The notes: generated by a model not told the origin, from the letters alone. Counted from the stretch's first letter, positions 26,901 to 35,705 are shown. The stretch: 51,651 nucleotides of DNA from Rhodopila sp. (GCA_031291715.1 JARLIN010000448.1:1-51651), one strand, 5' to 3'. Made by a program: numbers and translations.

Positions 26901-27005
26901 CTGTCGCGTACGTTCGAGCAGAAACCAGGAGCCGCAGATCAAAGTCACGAGGACGAGACCGATACAGAAAGCGATGGTCCCACCGAGGAAGTGCCGTTTG
27001 GTCAT
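23901..27005 (-). CDS. Membrane-bound GGDEF-EAL c-di-GMP protein with periplasmic sensor and PAS domains
   Basis: A 1034-residue protein. Order: a membrane helix (about 7-30), a periplasmic Cache-like sensor (about 35-280), a second helix (about 283-305), two PAS-like domains (about 325-440 and 470-590), a GGDEF domain and an EAL domain. GGDEF is intact (RLGGDEFAI, core at 681-685). EAL is intact (FEALIRWNHP, core at 809-811, with DDFGTGYSS and TTAEGIET). Both cyclase and phosphodiesterase activities are therefore possible, and the net direction cannot be predicted. It likely links an external signal to biofilm or motility. The stop codon lies inside a MITE-like repeat end. Confidence 0.93.
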   Translation of the reverse strand: MTKRHFLGGTIAFCIGLVLVTLICGSWFLLERTRQTALNAAETTLQNAALIVESVVNRQLLQVDGALVSLPVLFATVARDGQEINAQSAGHLLRGFNFQTFAFRDIIMLRPDGRVWASARPNPWNGNFPAELLDLKSAGSGGTAIVAGPLRNPVTGDWVLLVVRPVSVPGVGVLDAIAEVPLPLVSVLFSAVGEIPGLRISLERRNGQLLVSQPYDEMQIGKLQRAAISKVQANGIAFMVPHDLVPAPTIGVARASLYPDVMIALTLDLKTTMADWVRDRNRMIALVGIAVVLLFALALTLDVARRQRERADAERNRARAMLDSAIESMSDGFVMWDADDRLVTCNEQYRQMYHVSSDFIRPGARFEDIIRGGAQLGQYPEATGDIEAFVRKTVDWHLHNQGPMERELPNERWALITERRTPDGGIVGIRTDITDLKRALSNLAAANERARHAMEEVQLQNVALRERDRALHIQNVLFDAALNNMSQGLLMTDRNQRLIVHNKRFLDLFAIDPALFSAGLPTADVFAIMKASSSLPADVVENTYLKQRGLADARQSGMILMTCEQGKSIAISQRPIADGGWVATYEDVSEQRRAEEHIRFAAHHDALTKLPNRVLFRIRLDEIISTLTYRDTGLALLYLDLDRFKHVNDTLGHPIGDALLEAAGRRLRSCLRDSDIVARLGGDEFAIAYVASDLTAAAGQLGQRIISALSAPYQLAGHTVIVGVSIGIALAGSDKMDADTLLKNADMALYQAKAKGRGVCSLFEADMERQLLSRLAIEEDLSTALERQEFELLYQPLWDLSSDRIAGFEALIRWNHPVRGTVSPGQFIQIAEETGLIHGIGAWVLNKACSDAMQLPDEVKVAINLSGTQLDSSNIVDIVAAALGASGLPASRLELEITETTLLKNNEATIALLRRLHALGLRIALDDFGTGYSSLSYLRSFPFDKIKIDQSFVREMATRADCAAIVSSIVMLANKLNITTTAEGIETLDQLNLIRETGCTEAQGYLFSVPRTLQDALDYFAESSGSVVEAQSAI

Positions 27006-27512
27006 CCGCGCGAATATCGCCTGTCTCAGGATCCGGGTCGATCGAAATGTCTAATAAATGCCGCCGCATCAACCATTAGTACACGCGCACTGTAGGCCGA
27101 ACGGCGGAGCGATATTCTAGCCGACTAGGAAAGCGACGGCCATGAAAATAAGGATCTGCGGTACGCCTGTCCAACATAGTCGATAGAGAGTGCGCGTCGC
27201 GTGGATTATACAGCTGATTTTCTTGCAAAATGGTATCACCGATCTCCGGCCGGTCCGGCTGTTAGACTTGGCCGGGCGCCGTGTTGCTTGCCGAATGTGT
27301 CATATTAGCATCGGTTCGAATCCAGGGCTTCGCCCCTCATTTTTCGGTTGATTTGAAGCCCCGAACCTATTGCATATATAACGGACGCAACGTAATCCTG
27401 CATCAGGGATAGGAACGTAAGATGTATGCAGCATCGGGCGCCGGTTATCTTGGCCGTAAGATATCATCCGAAACGGCAATAGGGCGGCATCGCCGCGAAC
27501 TGGTTCTGTAAC
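27006..27512. other. 507-bp intergenic gap without a recognisable gene
   Basis: This gap separates the divergent GGDEF-EAL and GNAT genes and must hold both promoters. It is less GC-rich than the coding DNA. A short GGGC-TTC-GCCC hairpin followed by T-rich sequence lies near 27324-27343. GGTTCGAATCC at 27313-27323 resembles a tRNA T-loop, but no tRNA can be folded around it. No protein frame with normal codon use is seen. Confidence 0.5.
27353..27382 (+). promoter_or_regulatory. Possible sigma-70-type promoter for the GNAT gene
   Basis: TTGAAG (27353-27358) is followed after 16 bp by TATATA (27375-27380), or after 18 bp by TATAAC. It sits in an AT-rich patch about 130 bp upstream of the GNAT start. 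The match is moderate and untested. Confidence 0.3.
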
Positions 27513-28040
27513 ATGACGAGCTTGGCCGCCCGGGATATCCCATACCCCTCAGTAGCGGAAAGACCGGACATCGCTGTCCGTGGTCCGACCCACCTCGATA
27601 TTTCTGGCCTTGCAGCTTTGTTTGCTGAGATGCAGCGCCATTATCGGCGCCCCGTCACGGATGAGCAGGCTGTCGAAGCCGCGACGCTGGCCTGCCGGCC
27701 CGTCAGCGCGACGTTCGATCCCAGGGTCCTCATTGCTACGATGGACGACACGATCGCTGGGTCGATCGTACTGAACGTAACCTTTCCGGCGTTTGAACTC
27801 AGCCGCTCGCTCTATATCCGCGATCTTTATGTCGCACGAGCGATGCGACGGTTCGGCGTCGGGCAGGCGCTGGTGAAGGCCGCCGCGAAATTGACTTATG
27901 CACAAGGGTTTTCCGCGCTGGACTGGACGACGGAGACCGGCAATACCGCCGCCCGACAGATGTACGAGTCATGCGGGGCCCGGGTGCTGCCGCGCACTTA
28001 TTACAGGCTGGCGCGGGAGAATATGGACGCCGATTGGTGA
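27513..28040 (+). CDS. GNAT family N-acetyltransferase
   Basis: A 175-residue acetyl-CoA-dependent acyltransferase. The fold is seen in LYIRDLYVARAMRRFGVGQALVKAAAK (about residues 105-131), where RRFGVGQAL is the acetyl-CoA pyrophosphate-binding motif (usual form R/QxxGxG/A), and in the later LDWTTETGNTAARQMYESCGA helix. The substrate, an amine on a small molecule or protein, is unknown. The ribosome-binding site is weak, so the exact start is uncertain. Confidence 0.85.
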   Translation: MTSLAARDIPYPSVAERPDIAVRGPTHLDISGLAALFAEMQRHYRRPVTDEQAVEAATLACRPVSATFDPRVLIATMDDTIAGSIVLNVTFPAFELSRSLYIRDLYVARAMRRFGVGQALVKAAAKLTYAQGFSALDWTTETGNTAARQMYESCGARVLPRTYYRLARENMDADW

Positions 28041-28079
28041 ACCCGCCGGTCTGACCGCTGCTTCTACCCCTCCTTCGGG

Positions 28080-29021
28080 TCAATCCCTGATCGCGAATAC
28101 GATTCCCGCGACGACCAGGCCAAGCGAAACAACCTGACTGAGCGTGAGTGGATCGCCGAGCGCGAGCGACGAGGACGCGACGCCGACGACTGGCGTAAGA
28201 AGGGTCCCGATCGCCGCGCTGGATGCCTTGAGGCGCCTCACGGCCGCGAACCACAAAAGGTAGCACATCCCCATCGAGATGAAGGCCGTGTAGGCCAGGG
28301 CGACCCAGCCGATCGGCGGCAGCGCATCAAAGTGCGCCTTTTCAAACAGCAAGCCGCCACCGAGCAACGGGATGCAACCGAGGGCGACTTGCCAGGCCGT
28401 CAGCGCGATACGCGGCAGCGGGATCGGCATTCGTTTCGAGAGAACCGTGCCGAAGGCAAACAGGGCGGCCGCGGAAAGTGCCAGCGCGATACCGGGAAGT
28501 TTGGTTGCGTCCAGGCTAAGGCTCGTCCCACCTACCAGGATGACCACGCCACAGATGCCTAGGACAATCGCACCGATCTGCCGCGGTCCCGGCCGCTCGC
28601 CCAGCATTGGCCACGCCAGCAGCGCGGCCCAGACCGGCATCGTGTAAGCAAGCGTCGCGGCCTGTCCGGCGGGAAGCCAAAGCAGAGAGGCGGTCGTGAA
28701 ACCCATCCACGCACTGACATTCAACAGCGCCGCCACTGTCAGCCGCCCCCACAGATGCCGTGGCACAACGAGGGTTTCACCGCGGGACGCCGCGACCCCG
28801 AACAACACAAGGCCGGCGACCAGGCCGGACACACCGCGGGCTGACAACGGCGGACATTCCGTCAACAGGAACTTCGTGGCAGGCCAATTAAGCCCCCAGC
28901 CCAGTGCTGTGAAAACAACGCAGGCAAGGCCGGCAAGCCGAGCGCTGGAGGCACCTGCCACCCCAGGGTTTCTTGCCCCTTCGCCGGGTGCGTTCGCCTT
29001 TGAAAGCGGCACGGTTTGCAT
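28080..29021 (-). CDS. EamA/DMT family transporter
   Basis: A 313-residue membrane protein of about ten helices in two EamA repeats, for example GLACVVFTALGWGLNWPATKFL at the start of the first and LPGIALALSAAALFAFGTVLSKR at the start of the second. It probably exports a metabolite or drug. It converges with the GNAT gene (39-bp gap) and is not closely related in sequence to the other EamA protein in this window. Confidence 0.88.
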   Translation of the reverse strand: MQTVPLSKANAPGEGARNPGVAGASSARLAGLACVVFTALGWGLNWPATKFLLTECPPLSARGVSGLVAGLVLFGVAASRGETLVVPRHLWGRLTVAALLNVSAWMGFTTASLLWLPAGQAATLAYTMPVWAALLAWPMLGERPGPRQIGAIVLGICGVVILVGGTSLSLDATKLPGIALALSAAALFAFGTVLSKRMPIPLPRIALTAWQVALGCIPLLGGGLLFEKAHFDALPPIGWVALAYTAFISMGMCYLLWFAAVRRLKASSAAIGTLLTPVVGVASSSLALGDPLTLSQVVSLGLVVAGIVFAIRD

Positions 29022-29307
29022 GAACTCTCCTGCACGTGACAGGGCAACAATGTCAGACTTCTATCGTCCCGGCAATGAACTGTAACGAAAGCGGCGCGGA
29101 CCCCGACGGAAACGGCAGGCGCCCCCATCGTCACCAGAGCGTCCTCGATCCAGGTAATGCCGTTCCAACGATTGCAGTCGCGGCATGATCATCGACCAGA
29201 CATCAGGTTTCAATTGCCCCGGAAAAGGAAATTCGCTACCAGCATTTTACTGTAACGAGATGGGCAGGCGAGCAAAGCCGCTGCACCACCTGGGGTTTGC
29301 GAACGCC

Positions 29308-30396
29308 ATGCATAGATCTGATAGCCGAATTATCAAAGCGCTTGGTTGGGTCGCCCGGGCAGGGGCCGCCTTGGGGATGCTGGTCGGTTCCTTCGCGGCC
29401 TCTACCGCTCGCGCCGAAGACGCACCGATCCAGCTCAAGATCGTCGGCGGCTTGGCCGGGGTCAGCCAGTATGCCAAGTTTGAAGAACCATTCTGGATGC
29501 ACGAGGTTCCACGTCTGACGAATGGGCGCGTCCAGGCGGAAATCCACCCGTTCGACCGCAGCGGATTACCTGGCCAGGAGATGCTGCAATTGATGCGCCT
29601 GGGCGTTGTGCCGTTCGGTACGGCGCTGCTGGCCGTAGTGTCGGGCGACGAGCCGGAGCTGAATGCGGTCGATTTGCCGATCCTCAATCCGGATATGGCG
29701 TCTCTTCGCAGGACGGTGGACCTGTACCGCGACCACCTGCATGAAACCCTTCTGCAGAAATATGGCATCGAACTGCTCGGCATCTATGCCTACCCAGCTC
29801 AGGTCCTGTATTGTACGAAGCGCTTCACCAACTTGCAGGATCTCGCCGGACGCAAAGTGCGCACCTCTTCGGTGGGCCAGTCGGAGATGATGTCGGCTCT
29901 GGGGGCAATCCCCATTGTGACGCCGTTTTCAGAAACCGTAAATGCGGTCAAGACCGGTGTGGTCGATTGCGCGATTACTGGCACCATGAGCGGCGGGGAG
30001 ATCGGGCTGCCGGATGTGACGTCGTATATTTCTCCGATGGCGATCAGCTGGGGATTGTCGTTTTTCGGCGCAAACAGACTGGCCTGGGATCAACTGCCCC
30101 CCGACATACGCAGCACGCTGCGAAGCGGAATTCATCAGCTCGAACGCTCGATTTGGGATGCCGCCGATCGGGAGACCGCCACCGGCCTGGCCTGCGATGT
30201 CGGTTCCGGCACATGCGGCGACGGGAAGGTCTTCCATATGAATCTCGTGCGGATAACGGCCGAGGACGAAGCGCTCCGCAAACAGCTATTGACGAAGAGC
30301 ATCTTGCCGAAATGGATCGCACGTTGTGGCAGCGATTGTGTCGCCGCCTGGAATGGGACCTTGGGAACCGAGGTGGGCATCCAGGCTGTTCAATGA
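29308..30396 (+). CDS. TRAP-type C4-dicarboxylate transporter substrate-binding protein (DctP family)
   Basis: A 362-residue periplasmic binding protein. I choose ATG 29308 because it gives a proper signal peptide ending STARA-ED; in-frame starts at 29260 and 29185 would give long, unlikely leaders. The core reads as DctP: QEMLQLMRLGVVPFGT, then the conserved DLAGRKVRTSSVGQSEMMSALGA region containing the substrate-binding Arg. The C-terminus has four Cys (LACDVGSGTCG and ARCGSDCVAAW) that may form disulfides, which is not typical. No dctQ or dctM membrane genes are adjacent, so it must use a distant permease or act alone as a sensor or scavenger. Confidence 0.85.
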   Translation: MHRSDSRIIKALGWVARAGAALGMLVGSFAASTARAEDAPIQLKIVGGLAGVSQYAKFEEPFWMHEVPRLTNGRVQAEIHPFDRSGLPGQEMLQLMRLGVVPFGTALLAVVSGDEPELNAVDLPILNPDMASLRRTVDLYRDHLHETLLQKYGIELLGIYAYPAQVLYCTKRFTNLQDLAGRKVRTSSVGQSEMMSALGAIPIVTPFSETVNAVKTGVVDCAITGTMSGGEIGLPDVTSYISPMAISWGLSFFGANRLAWDQLPPDIRSTLRSGIHQLERSIWDAADRETATGLACDVGSGTCGDGKVFHMNLVRITAEDEALRKQLLTKSILPKWIARCGSDCVAAWNGTLGTEVGIQAVQ

Positions 30397-30473
30397 ACAG
30401 GCTGACTGTGGATGTAACGGGTCTCCAGGCGTGAATGTGTCTCACCGACGCAAATGCGGGCCCGGCTAAAATC

Positions 30474-31880
30474 TCATCGTCTGGCGGACCACGATCCACC
30501 GGCGATCGAGGCCGCAACCGTCAGCCCGAACGCCGCCAGGGCGAGTCCGATCATCAGGAACACCGCCGGCAGTCCTCCACCCAGGCGCAAGGCGATCGCG
30601 CTGCCCGCGCCAGCCACCAATAGCCGGATGAACTGTGCGGCTACCGGCCAGATGAGCCGTCCGGCTCCCTGGGACGCAAAATACAGCACCAGCCCCAGCC
30701 CGAAGAACCCATAGAACGGGCCGACGATATGCAAATACAGGCTGCCCGTCTGGAGCATCCCCGGATCGGTATCGAACAGCGACAGCCAGGCAACCGGCCA
30801 GATCGCCGCGGCGATGCCGACTGCCTCGGTCAGGCTGAACCCGACCGCGGCTCCGATCCACGCCGCTTTCAGCGCCCGTGCCCGCTGCCCCGCCCCGATA
30901 TTCGTGCCGACGATGGCCACCAGTGGCCCGCCGACACCGAACGCAATCGGGACCATCAGATACTCCAGCCGGGACCCCGTGCCGAACCCGGCCAACGCCG
31001 CCGGGCCGAATGCGCCGACCATGCCGGTGGTCAGCATGATTGTCAGGTTGGTCTGGATCGAGGTCGTCGAGGCCAGCGCACCGATCTTCAGGATCGCGCC
31101 GAACAGTCGCTTTTGCAGCCGCACCCGCATTCCGGGCCGGATGACCGCTCGGCCACCCCACAGATACGCGGCTTGCAGCACGATCCCCAGCACGTAGTAG
31201 CCGACGAGCGCTACCGCGCCGCCCGCGACGCCCAGGCGCGGGAACGGCCCCCAACCGAAGATCAGTGCCGGTGAGACCGGAATCAGCAGCAACGCGCCGC
31301 CGCAGATCACCATGCCGGGAACGAGCATGTTGCCGGTGCCGCGGATCACACTGGCCAGCGCGTTCATCAGCCACAGCAGGATTGCCCCGGTATAGATGAT
31401 GTTGGAGTAGGCCAGTGCTGCGCGCAGCGATCCGCCGGTGCCCCCGAGCGCGCGGTACAGTGGCTCTCCGAACGTCAGCACGCTGGCGGAGCAGATGAGC
31501 CCTAGCACGCCATTGATGACCAGCGCGTGCCAGACCAGGGCGGACGCGTCATCCCGCCGGCCGCTGCCTAGCGCACGGGCGACCGACGATGAAATCCCGC
31601 CGCCCATCGACCCGGCCGAAATCATCTGCATCAGCATCACGCCGGGGAAGACGATGGACACGCCGGCCAGGGCGTCGGTGCCGAGTTTGCCGACGAAATA
31701 GGTTTCGATCAGGCCGGTGGCGGATTGGGCAAGCATGAGCAGGATGTTCGGCGCGGCCAGCCGCAACAGCAGCGGCAGCAATGGGGAGTCGAGCAGCGCG
31801 CGGGTGCGTCGGTCCATGGTTGGGTGCGATAGCCCGTCCGACCGGTCAGTCATCTCAACGCTGGCGGTGGTGACGCTCAT
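30474..31880 (-). CDS. MATE family multidrug efflux transporter
   Basis: A 468-residue membrane protein with about 12 helices in two similar halves, typical of MATE cation/drug antiporters. The first half shows APNILLMLAQSATGLIETYF and GGGISSSVARALGSGRRDDA. The second half starts near ALASTTSIQTNLTIMLTTG. It probably expels drugs or metabolites using Na+ or H+. The TetR gene lies directly upstream on the same strand (9-bp gap), so the repressor and pump form an operon, with control likely at the palindrome at 32483-32496. Confidence 0.92.
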   Translation of the reverse strand: MSVTTASVEMTDRSDGLSHPTMDRRTRALLDSPLLPLLLRLAAPNILLMLAQSATGLIETYFVGKLGTDALAGVSIVFPGVMLMQMISAGSMGGGISSSVARALGSGRRDDASALVWHALVINGVLGLICSASVLTFGEPLYRALGGTGGSLRAALAYSNIIYTGAILLWLMNALASVIRGTGNMLVPGMVICGGALLLIPVSPALIFGWGPFPRLGVAGGAVALVGYYVLGIVLQAAYLWGGRAVIRPGMRVRLQKRLFGAILKIGALASTTSIQTNLTIMLTTGMVGAFGPAALAGFGTGSRLEYLMVPIAFGVGGPLVAIVGTNIGAGQRARALKAAWIGAAVGFSLTEAVGIAAAIWPVAWLSLFDTDPGMLQTGSLYLHIVGPFYGFFGLGLVLYFASQGAGRLIWPVAAQFIRLLVAGAGSAIALRLGGGLPAVFLMIGLALAAFGLTVAASIAGGSWSARR

Positions 31881-31889
31881 GGCGGGGCC

Positions 31890-32471
31890 TCAGGTCAGGA
31901 TTGTGGAGAAGACGATGCTCTCGAACCGGAGCAGCGCGGCGGCGTCGCGATCGACCTTGGACCGCAGGATCGCGCCTTCGTACGCATCGATCAGGAACGC
32001 GGCGATGGTGTCGGGATCAAGGCTGGCGCGCAGCTCTCCCGCCGCCTGCGCTTCGCGGATGCAACCTGCCAGCATCTGGGTCCAGGCCGCGAACACCGCT
32101 GCCAGGCGGTCACGCACCAGTCGGCTTTCGCCGGCCATCTCGGCCGAAAAATTGCCGATCAGACAGCCTTTGTCGAATGGGCCGCCAACGCGGGCGCGCG
32201 TCTTGCTCTCGAAATAGGCTTTCAGCCGTTCCAGCGGCGAACGGGATTCGTCGCTCAGGATCGCAATCGCCTCACCGGCGCGGCGTTCCCAGTAGCGGCC
32301 CAGGACCTCGGCCCCGAAGCGTTCCTTGCTGTCGAAATGGGTGTAGAAGGAGCCTTTCGGCACCTCCGCCGCTGCCGTGATGTCCTGGACACCGCAGGCA
32401 TGGAAGCCGCGGGCGTGCAAGACCTTCAAGCCGGTGGAAAGCAGATGGTCGCGCGTGCGGGTCTGTCGCAT
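31890..32471 (-). CDS. TetR/AcrR family transcriptional regulator
   Basis: A 193-residue regulator with the N-terminal TetR helix-turn-helix (about residues 20-50), seen in VQDITAAAEVPKGSFYTHFDSKERF. The C-terminal part is the ligand-binding domain and contains the ...GCLIGNF... helix common to a branch of the family. It likely represses itself and the MATE pump until an effector binds. A palindromic site lies just before its start codon. Confidence 0.92.
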   Translation of the reverse strand: MRQTRTRDHLLSTGLKVLHARGFHACGVQDITAAAEVPKGSFYTHFDSKERFGAEVLGRYWERRAGEAIAILSDESRSPLERLKAYFESKTRARVGGPFDKGCLIGNFSAEMAGESRLVRDRLAAVFAAWTQMLAGCIREAQAAGELRASLDPDTIAAFLIDAYEGAILRSKVDRDAAALLRFESIVFSTILT

Positions 32472-32482
32472 GATGTTAAAGA

Positions 32483-32496
32483 TGACCGGTCGGTCA
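32483..32496. promoter_or_regulatory. Candidate TetR operator
   Basis: TGACCGGTCGGTCA lies 11 bp upstream of the TetR start codon at 32471. TGACC and GGTCA arms surround GGTC, and the inner GACCGGTC is a perfect palindrome. GACCGGTC-like sites are common for TetR family repressors. Binding there would fit autorepression of the TetR-MATE operon. Confidence 0.6.
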
Positions 32497-32641
32497 GATT
32501 TTGCAAGAGGGGCCGGTAATGGGGTTTACCAGCCGGAAAGCCTGCGCCATGTGTCGCCCGCGATTGCTCGACACTCAGGTTGGAAGGCGACATGGCGGCA
32601 CGGCGGATTTCAGCGTCTCAGGGAAGGCTGCCGGCGGACCC

Positions 32642-33538
32642 GTGACGCTGCCCCCCATTCCCCCGAGAACTGTCCTCAGCCGGCGGGGCCGGACGCCTCG
32701 CGGCCGGTGGCTGCTGGCTTTTGGCGCCGCGATCCTGCTTCACCTGGCGGTGCTGGGGGTGATCCTTGTCGTGCCTTATCCGGCGCCGGAAACTGATGAC
32801 ACTTCGGCCCCGCAGGCGGTGACCCTGGTGATGGAGCTGCCGGCCGCCGAAGCGTCAGCGGATGCCGCGGCGGAACCTCCATCCAACCCGGTGTCCCCAC
32901 CACCAGCCCCCGAAATCCCGCCGGCTGAGCCGCCTCCGCCAGAACCCGCGCCGGCCCCGCCGCTGGAGAACCCGCCTCCGCCTGAGGTCCCGCCAGTCCA
33001 GCGGCCGGAGAACCCGCCTCCGCCGGAACCCGCGCCGGTTCCGCTGCCGGAGAACCCGCCGCTTCCCCCGCCGCCCCCGCCTCCTCCGCCCCAACCGGCA
33101 CCGCCGCCAAAGGTAAGGCCCGCACAAGCCCGGCCGCGCCCGGTCGCGCCGGCGCACCAAGCCGTGCCGTCTTCAACCGCGGCGGTCGCGGAATCTCAGC
33201 CGGCCGCGCCTGCGGCGGCCGCACCGGCAGCAACCGCACCGGTAGCGGACGTGCTCGGCCCCTATCGGAACAGCCTGGCCGCTCATGTGAAGGCCTATCA
33301 GCGCTATCCAGCGCTGGCCCGCGCCCGCCGCGAGGAGGGGCTGGTCGTCGTCCACGTCACGATCCAGCGAGACGGCCGGATCACCGCCATGTCGATCGAG
33401 CGCGGATCGGGATCGGAATCGCTCGACGGCGAGGCTTTGGCGACGTTGAAACGGGCCGATCCGCTGCCCGCGATCCCCAGCAGCGTCCCCGGCGCCACGA
33501 TGGAACTGGTGTTTCCGCTCCGCTTTCACCTCGAATAG
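32642..33538 (+). CDS. tonB: TonB family energy-transducing protein
   Basis: About 298 residues from a GTG at 32642. The order is an N-terminal membrane anchor (WLLAFGAAILLHLAVLGVIL), a long Pro/Glu/Ala-rich periplasmic arm with ENPPPPEPAP-type repeats, and a C-terminal TonB domain (KAYQRYPALARARREEGLVV to MELVFPLRFHLE) carrying the YP motif. An in-frame ATG at 32519 would extend the N-terminus, but that stretch has visibly lower third-position GC than the rest, so the GTG is preferred; the start is uncertain. No exbB/exbD is adjacent, unlike the first TonB at the left edge. Confidence 0.85.
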   Translation: MTLPPIPPRTVLSRRGRTPRGRWLLAFGAAILLHLAVLGVILVVPYPAPETDDTSAPQAVTLVMELPAAEASADAAAEPPSNPVSPPPAPEIPPAEPPPPEPAPAPPLENPPPPEVPPVQRPENPPPPEPAPVPLPENPPLPPPPPPPPPQPAPPPKVRPAQARPRPVAPAHQAVPSSTAAVAESQPAAPAAAAPAATAPVADVLGPYRNSLAAHVKAYQRYPALARARREEGLVVVHVTIQRDGRITAMSIERGSGSESLDGEALATLKRADPLPAIPSSVPGATMELVFPLRFHLE

Positions 33539-33596
33539 ACCACAGCCGTTCCTCGGCCTGGGATACGCTGCCGCCAGCAACCGATGGAGCCCAGCA

Positions 33597-34517
33597 ATGG
33601 ATTTCCTGTGCTATTTACATGAGGGTTGGCAGCCGCTGATCCGCCCGGCGGAACCCACCCGCGCCTGGATGGACGCCACGCCCGAGGCCTTCGCGTACCG
33701 CTGCCTGCCGTTGAACATCGCCAACGCGCATGGATGGGAGATCCTGACGCCCGCCGGGTTCTCGGCCTATTGGCGCGGCGGAGCGACGACCGCTGACGTG
33801 ATCATCCGGTCGGACAAGGGCATGCCGGCGGCGTCAGCGCCCGTCTCGCTGTTCGGCCAGGGGACGTTCACCATCCACATCATGGGTCTTTTCCGCACGC
33901 CCCCTGGCTGGAACGTCATGGCCGGCGGGTCGCCCAACAGCGCCAAGGAAGGAGTCGCGCCGCTGTCGGGCGTCATCGAGACCGACTGGTCGCCTTACAC
34001 CTTTACTATGAACTGGCGCTTCCTCCGGCGAAACCACTGGGTCCGGTTCGAGGCCGGTGAGCCGATCTGCTTCATCCAGCCGACCCAGCGCGACGCGCTG
34101 GAACGCATGGAGCCCAAATTCGTCCCGCTGAAAGACAATCCCGAGGCAGCCCGACAGTTCGCCGAATGGAGCCAGTCCCGCAACGCGTTCCAGGCCAAGG
34201 TCGCGGAGAAGGCGCCATCGTCCGGCGCGGACCAGTGGCAGAAGCGCTACTACCGGGGCTTGGACATGGACGACAAACAAGGCGTGCCGGATCACCGCGC
34301 CAAGCTGCGTCTGAAGCCGTTCGTGACCGGCACACCCTCGGCCGACGCCACCCTGCCACTGGATATCGATCCGGATCGGCTGGAGCAGGCGATCGCGGCG
34401 CTGACGGTATCGGTCCGCGATGGCACAGGTTTCGATGCCGGGTTGCTGACGGAAGCCGGGCTCCCCGAAGCGCTCGCCGAACGGATCGTGCGAGCTGCCC
34501 GGCCGGTTGCCACCTGA
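33597..34517 (+). CDS. DUF6065 family protein
   Basis: A 306-residue cytoplasmic-looking protein that I recall as the DUF6065 family, from segments such as LHEGWQPLIRPAEPTRAWMD and YRCLPLNIANAHGWEILTPA, followed by HIMGLFRTPPGWNVMAGGSPN. There is no signal peptide or membrane helix, and no known function. It follows the tonB gene by about 58 bp and precedes the luciferase-like gene by about 45 bp on the same strand, so it may be in a loose operon. Confidence 0.75.
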   Translation: MDFLCYLHEGWQPLIRPAEPTRAWMDATPEAFAYRCLPLNIANAHGWEILTPAGFSAYWRGGATTADVIIRSDKGMPAASAPVSLFGQGTFTIHIMGLFRTPPGWNVMAGGSPNSAKEGVAPLSGVIETDWSPYTFTMNWRFLRRNHWVRFEAGEPICFIQPTQRDALERMEPKFVPLKDNPEAARQFAEWSQSRNAFQAKVAEKAPSSGADQWQKRYYRGLDMDDKQGVPDHRAKLRLKPFVTGTPSADATLPLDIDPDRLEQAIAALTVSVRDGTGFDAGLLTEAGLPEALAERIVRAARPVAT

Positions 34518-34562
34518 CGCAAAAAGCCGCATCCAGAAAACTGGCAGTTGGCAGGAAGTCAC

Positions 34563-35633
34563 ATGCAAGTCTGGATCACGGGTGTCGCATCGCCCCGCGG
34601 CACCGCCCGGGTTGCGGCGGAAGTCGAGGCGGCTGGTTGGGATGGCCTGCTGGTGGTCGACTCACAGAACCTGTCCGGCGATCCGTATGTCGCCCTGGCC
34701 ATGGCGGCGACCGCGACCACCCGTCTCGGGCTCGGCACCGGTGTCACCAACTGCGTCACCCGCCATGCCGCCGCGACCGCCTGTTCGATCGCCAGCGTGG
34801 ATCGCATTTCCGGCGGTCGGGCGGTGCTGGGAATTGGGCGAGGAGATTCGGCCCTGGCCCATCTGGGGCGGGCGCCGGCGCGACCAAAAGTATTCGAGCG
34901 CTATCTGCGGCAATTGCAGACCTACCTTCGTGGGGAGTCGGTGCCGTTCGAGGACATCGACATTCCCGCCGATGTGGCGCCTCCGCTGTCCGGCCTGGCT
35001 TTGGCCGACGCGCCGCCGGCCAGCCGCATCGACTGGATCGCCGGCCGAGGCGCCAAGGTTCCCGTCGAGGCCGCCGCCAGTGGCCCGACCGTGATCGCCC
35101 TGGCCGCCCGGGACGCGGACCGGGTGATGTTCGCCCTCGGCGCCGATGAAGAACGGATCGCCTGGGGCATGGGCGTGGCGCGGAAGGCCAGGGAAGCCGC
35201 GGGGCTCGATCCTGCCGGCATCACGTTCGGCGCCTACCTGAATTGCGGCTGCAGCCCGGATATCGATGTCGCACGTGGCCTGGTCAAAGGTGGATTGACA
35301 ACCTTCGCGCGTTTCTCGGTGATGCATGGCACGGCCAGCGGCCCCGTTTCGGAGCAGGACCGCGCGGTCCTCCACAAACTGCACGACGCCTACGACATGA
35401 AGGCGCACACGCGTGGGGACTCGGCCCAGGCCGGCACGCTGACACCCGACTTCATCGACCGTTTCGCCGTCGTCGGTTCCCCGGATCGCTGCATCGAACG
35501 GCTGAAGCGGCTGGCCGCGTTAGGGCTGGACAAGATCGCCATCACCGGCGCGCTGCGCGGCGTGTCGGAGACGGAAGCCGCCGCGTCCCGGGCGCTGCTG
35601 GAACGGGAGGTGCTGCCAGCGGTCCGTTCGTGA
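34563..35633 (+). CDS. LLM class flavin-dependent oxidoreductase (luciferase-like)
   Basis: A 356-residue TIM-barrel monooxygenase or reductase of the bacterial luciferase-like superfamily, using FMN or F420. The start at 34563 follows CAGGAAG. Typical stretches are GWDGLLVVDSQNLSGDPYVALAMAA near residues 28-52 and SVDRISGGRAVLGIGRGDSA near residues 83-102. The C-terminal VVGSPDRCIERLKRLAALGLDKI is also characteristic. The substrate is not known. Confidence 0.88.
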   Translation: MQVWITGVASPRGTARVAAEVEAAGWDGLLVVDSQNLSGDPYVALAMAATATTRLGLGTGVTNCVTRHAAATACSIASVDRISGGRAVLGIGRGDSALAHLGRAPARPKVFERYLRQLQTYLRGESVPFEDIDIPADVAPPLSGLALADAPPASRIDWIAGRGAKVPVEAAASGPTVIALAARDADRVMFALGADEERIAWGMGVARKAREAAGLDPAGITFGAYLNCGCSPDIDVARGLVKGGLTTFARFSVMHGTASGPVSEQDRAVLHKLHDAYDMKAHTRGDSAQAGTLTPDFIDRFAVVGSPDRCIERLKRLAALGLDKIAITGALRGVSETEAAASRALLEREVLPAVRS

Positions 35634-35705
35634 CAACCTGTTTGCGGCGCGGCACGCATTCGCGCTAGACGACCGTAGGCCAACCCGACCGGAGATCATC
35701 CCCCC

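Noticed and set aside
27313-27323. tRNA-like GGTTCGAATCC sequence
   Set aside because: The flanking bases do not pair as a T-stem and no acceptor or anticodon arm could be found.
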